A DNA stretch of 9,290 nt from Archaeoglobi archaeon. GTDB taxonomy: Archaea > Halobacteriota > Archaeoglobi > Archaeoglobales > Archaeoglobaceae. Shown here one piece after another: positions 7,288 through 9,290 of this stretch. The notes under the pieces are model-generated. The model had not been told where the DNA came from. It did not search any database and saw nothing but the letters and a program-made list of their open reading frames with translations. The position numbers and the translations under genes are program-made. Numbering within the stretch: position 1 is the stretch's first letter; each line of letters begins with the position of its first letter. The DNA is taken from positions 1-9,290 of the forward strand of contig QNUZ01000086.1 of assembly GCA_004347865.1 (NCBI GenBank). Reading direction: 5' to 3'.

Positions 7288-7580
7288 AGCTCAACACCTA
7301 TCGCCTTTCTTATTTTTTCCTTAATTTCTTCAACACCTCCCGTTGCGCCCACAGCTATAAAAGTCGGTTCTACTCTCTCTTCTATCTCTCTGCGAAGCGC
7401 AGCGGGCAATTTTTTCAAAAATTCAGCCTTTATCGCAACCACACCTATATCCTTCCTATTCAAAACATCTTGAACTGCCCTAAAAATTTCCTCGTCTTTC
7501 GAAACTTCATAAATGTCCACAATCCCAGCGAGCATGAAGCCCGTAACGAAGTCCAGGTCACCGATGACCGCCAGCTTCAT
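7278..7580 (-). CDS. atpF: A-type ATP synthase subunit F
   Basis: The 100-residue protein has the Rossmann-like fold and motifs of V/A-type subunit F: MKLAVIGDLDFVTGFMLAGI at the N-terminus, then IGVVAIKAEFLKKLP and the EPTFIAVG strand. Subunit F binds to D on the central shaft and modulates ATPase activity of the head. The start ATG overlaps the atpC stop in ATGA (4 nt) and follows a strong GGTGATT site. At the 3' end its TGA overlaps the first codons of atpA, so it is tightly coupled on both sides. Confidence 0.96.
   Translation of the reverse strand: MKLAVIGDLDFVTGFMLAGIVDIYEVSKDEEIFRAVQDVLNRKDIGVVAIKAEFLKKLPAALRREIEERVEPTFIAVGATGGVEEIKEKIRKAIGVELWK
7295..7299 (-). promoter_or_regulatory. 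Ribosome binding site of atpA
   Basis: AGGTG on the minus strand lies inside the last codons of atpF (Ile-Gly-Val), 7 nt before ATG 7287. The spacing favours this ATG over the one at 7281. Confidence 0.5.
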
Positions 7581-8587
7581 AGAATCACCATTTCCTTCTC
7601 TATTTCCTCATTTGGAATGTTATGATACTTTCCCCAACCAAGAATGCGGAGATTGTCGACTTCCACTCTCTTTAGGACGATATACTGCAAAACTGGAAGA
7701 ACGCTCAGAGGATATTTGCCCGCTCTTTTTGCAATTGCCTCGATCCAGTTCTTATCAAGTTCAATCTCCAACCTACTCAAATCTTGGACGCTAGTTACTT
7801 TCCAGAACCAGAATCCCTCGAGGGCTTTAGTAATCTCCTCGAAACTCATCGTCGCTAGCTTTCTAGCTTCATCTTCCGTGAGCTCGTAACCTCCCGGAAT
7901 TACGCGTGCAATGATCTCCTCAACGGTATCCCCTTCAGCTTTCAGTCTAAGAATTGTCTTTATGTTCCTCAAATCTATCTCCATCTTTACAAAATGCGTG
8001 AAAACCCGGCTTTCAAAGTCGTTGGTCTTTACCGATAGCACGGCTTTGTAGTAGGATTTCCATAGCTCATCCTCAACTACGCTCATAGGAGCGGAACCAA
8101 TCTTCGAAAGAGCCTCGCTGTAAATCGTCCCCTCTAGTTCTTTCGCTATTTCGCCAATTTCCTTGGAGAGCATAGAACGGAGTTCTTCCAAGCTGAATTC
8201 TCCAGCTGGAATAAGCGTTTCTTCGATCATCTCCGCTGGTAGATTTGCATTCTTACCTCGAATTATATTTATCAGATTCCATACATCGCATCTCCGCAAA
8301 TAGTTACCGATAAGTATCTTGGCATCCCCGAAAGAAACGCTGTAGATTTTCCTATGGGTCTTTGCAAGATTTGAAAAGAGAGCATAATCCAAAAGTTTTG
8401 GACCGGAGTACTTGTAAGCCATCTCGTCGATCTCTTTCTTGTATTCAGTTTCTTCAAGAAACCTCATTATCTCGTCGAAAGACATGTTCAGAAGCTTTCT
8501 AAAGTCTTCTGCTTTGAGCAGTCTGCTCTTCATCACCTTGGTTCTGGCAACTATGTAAGCGTATGCAGCCTTTGTCCTTGAGATCAT
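7577..8587 (-). CDS. atpC: A-type ATP synthase subunit C (rotor ring to shaft adaptor)
   Basis: The 336-residue, mainly helical protein matches V/A-type subunit C (equivalent to yeast d), which caps the proteolipid ring and seats the D/F shaft. Family features include the N-terminal YAYIVARTKVMKSRLL, the KILIGNYLRRCDVWNLINIIRGK stretch (split as KILIGNYLRR and CDVWNLINIIRGK), which recurs as VFTHFVKMEIDLRNIKTILRLK in the second half, and a C-terminal PVLQYIVLKRVEVDNLRILG block. The repeated EIDLRN-type segments reflect the internal three-fold repeat known for this family. A GTG at 8596 would add three residues and overlap atpE by 4 nt, but GGGTGAT covers that GTG and is well placed for ATG 8587, so I start there, 5 nt after the atpE stop. 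Confidence 0.96.
   Translation of the reverse strand: MISRTKAAYAYIVARTKVMKSRLLKAEDFRKLLNMSFDEIMRFLEETEYKKEIDEMAYKYSGPKLLDYALFSNLAKTHRKIYSVSFGDAKILIGNYLRRCDVWNLINIIRGKNANLPAEMIEETLIPAGEFSLEELRSMLSKEIGEIAKELEGTIYSEALSKIGSAPMSVVEDELWKSYYKAVLSVKTNDFESRVFTHFVKMEIDLRNIKTILRLKAEGDTVEEIIARVIPGGYELTEDEARKLATMSFEEITKALEGFWFWKVTSVQDLSRLEIELDKNWIEAIAKRAGKYPLSVLPVLQYIVLKRVEVDNLRILGWGKYHNIPNEEIEKEMVIL
7583..7589 (-). promoter_or_regulatory. Ribosome binding site of atpF
   Basis: GGTGATT on the minus strand is a perfect match to seven bases of the archaeal consensus. It is formed by the Met-Val-Ile codons at the end of atpC, with GGTGA ending 4 nt before ATG 7580. Confidence 0.7.
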
Positions 8588-8591
8588 CCTT

Positions 8592-8598
8592 ATCACCC
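8592..8598 (-). promoter_or_regulatory. Ribosome binding site of atpC, contains the atpE stop
   Basis: GGGTGAT on the minus strand is built from the last Gly codon and TGA stop of atpE. Its GGTGAT core ends 4 nt before ATG 8587 and overlaps the rival GTG start, which argues against that start. Confidence 0.68.
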
Positions 8599-9159
8599 GA
8601 AGAGAACTTTAGACACCTCACTGAGCTTCTTTTCGTATAACTGCAAAAGCATTTCGTCGAATGTCAGATTAATCCTCACCTCTCCATTTTGCTCTTCCAG
8701 CAAGATGCCACCCAGAGCAGAGATATTCCCAGCAATCTTCAAATTGATTCTTGCCTTTTTGATGATATTTTTAACAATCGCCTCGTCCTCTTTTCTGACA
8801 TATATCAGCATTCCATCCTTGGCATTCCTCTTAATTAAGGACTCCAAAATCTTCTCTCTTGTCTTTTCATCCATTTCTGCGATTTTCTGCCTCAATTTTT
8901 TAAATACCTCGTCTGTTATTTCCTTTTGTTTTGACAAAATAATCCTTTTGAGCTCCAGATTCAGGCTGGAAATTTCCTGCCTCCTCAAGGCTTCTCCTTC
9001 CTTTTCTGCTTCTTCTCTTGCCTTTTTAAGTATAAGTTCGGCCTCAGCCCTGGCATCGGATATTATCTTTTCAACTTCTTTCTTCGTCTCAATCTCAATC
9101 TTTTTTATTTCTTCTTCTCCCTTCCTCCTTATTTCTTCCAACAAAGCATCCAAGGGCAT
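8593..9159 (-). CDS. atpE: A-type ATP synthase subunit E (peripheral stalk)
   Basis: The 188-residue protein is the E subunit that, paired with H, forms the peripheral stalks holding the head still. Residues 1-100 are a long Glu/Lys-rich helix suited to coiled-coil pairing (for example EEIRRKGEEEIKKIEIE). The C-terminal globular domain carries the hallmark GGILLEEQNGEVRINLTFDE (151-170), which binds the top of the head. A TTG at 9177 would add six residues, but GGGTGA lies 4 nt before ATG 9159 and the shorter start gives the usual E-type N-terminus. It begins 4 nt after the atpK stop. No gene for the partner subunit H is visible in the window. Confidence 0.96.
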   Translation of the reverse strand: MPLDALLEEIRRKGEEEIKKIEIETKKEVEKIISDARAEAELILKKAREEAEKEGEALRRQEISSLNLELKRIILSKQKEITDEVFKKLRQKIAEMDEKTREKILESLIKRNAKDGMLIYVRKEDEAIVKNIIKKARINLKIAGNISALGGILLEEQNGEVRINLTFDEMLLQLYEKKLSEVSKVLFG

Positions 9160-9163
9160 TCTT

Positions 9164-9169
9164 TCACCC
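9164..9169 (-). promoter_or_regulatory. Ribosome binding site of atpE, contains the atpK stop
   Basis: GGGTGA on the minus strand is the last Gly codon plus the TGA stop of atpK, and it ends 4 nt before ATG 9159. The site selects this ATG over the TTG at 9177. Confidence 0.68.
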
Positions 9170-9290
9170 GTAAGCAAACATCAGTATAAAGCTGATGACC
9201 AGTCCGAATATAACGATGGTCTCTGGAATCACTGTAAAGAGCAGTCCAAGTCCAAGGAAGCCCCTGTCTTCTGCTATTGCTCCAACTGCA
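9164..9290 (-). CDS. atpK: A-type ATP synthase proteolipid subunit K/c (rotor ring), 5'-truncated by window edge
   Basis: Translating the minus strand from the edge gives 41 residues up to TGA at 9164-9166. They begin AVGAIAEDRGFLGLG, a polar loop typical of the c-type hairpin, followed by a hydrophobic helix with PETIVIFGLVISFILMFAYG at the end. The Glu in PET is the expected ion-binding carboxylate that is loaded and emptied as the ring turns past subunit I. The N-terminal helix (or helices) lies outside the window, so the number of hairpins per subunit cannot be told. The Thr after the Glu may be relevant to ion choice. Its position directly before atpE is the normal archaeal order. Confidence 0.9.
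   Translation of the reverse strand, partial: AVGAIAEDRGFLGLGLLFTVIPETIVIFGLVISFILMFAYG

Noticed and set aside
6847..7473. 208-codon plus-strand open frame across atpA and atpF
   Set aside because: It runs antisense through two conserved genes, has an unlikely composition rich in Ser and Phe, and no promoter or ribosome binding site.

Overview
The window looks like a gene-dense piece of a euryarchaeal chromosome. It carries most of an archaeal A-type ATP synthase operon, a two-class (bacterial-like) seryl-tRNA synthetase, archaeal GGTGA-type ribosome binding sites, and two likely leaderless promoters with a TATA box 25-26 nt before the start codon. The style of the proteins and a free-standing MaoC hydratase suggest an Archaeoglobales-like anaerobe, but that placement is an inference from reading alone.

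Layout. Bases 1-598 (+) hold the C-terminal part of a UbiA-family membrane prenyltransferase that resembles heme O synthase (ctaB). Its stop codon lies inside the TATA-like box of the next gene, serS (621-1973, +). serS converges on a minus-strand M24 metallopeptidase (pepQ-like, 1946-3040), and the two coding regions overlap tail to tail by 28 bp. Upstream of the peptidase on the minus strand, and overlapping its start by 7 nt, is a MaoC-like enoyl-CoA hydratase (3034-3489). This pair appears to have its own promoter in the 31-nt gap after the ATP synthase operon.

From 3521 to the right edge the minus strand reads, in transcription order, atpK (partial, runs off the edge), atpE, atpC, atpF, atpA, atpB and atpD. 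This is the usual archaeal K-E-C-F-A-B-D order. The membrane subunit I gene, and H if present, should lie beyond base 9290. K is the ion-carrying rotor ring, C links the ring to the shaft, D and F form the central shaft, E is a peripheral stalk, and A3B3 is the ATP-making head. The genes are packed with overlaps or gaps of a few bases. In five of the six junctions the last codons of one gene also spell the ribosome binding site of the next, which points to translational coupling. These sites also favour internal ATG starts for E, C and B over slightly longer frames that begin with TTG or GTG.

No stretch of 300 bases lacks a gene. I see no tRNA, rRNA, CRISPR array, insertion sequence, intein or phage gene. 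I found no previously undescribed system; the points of interest are in gene boundaries, expression signals and one uncommon gene pair.
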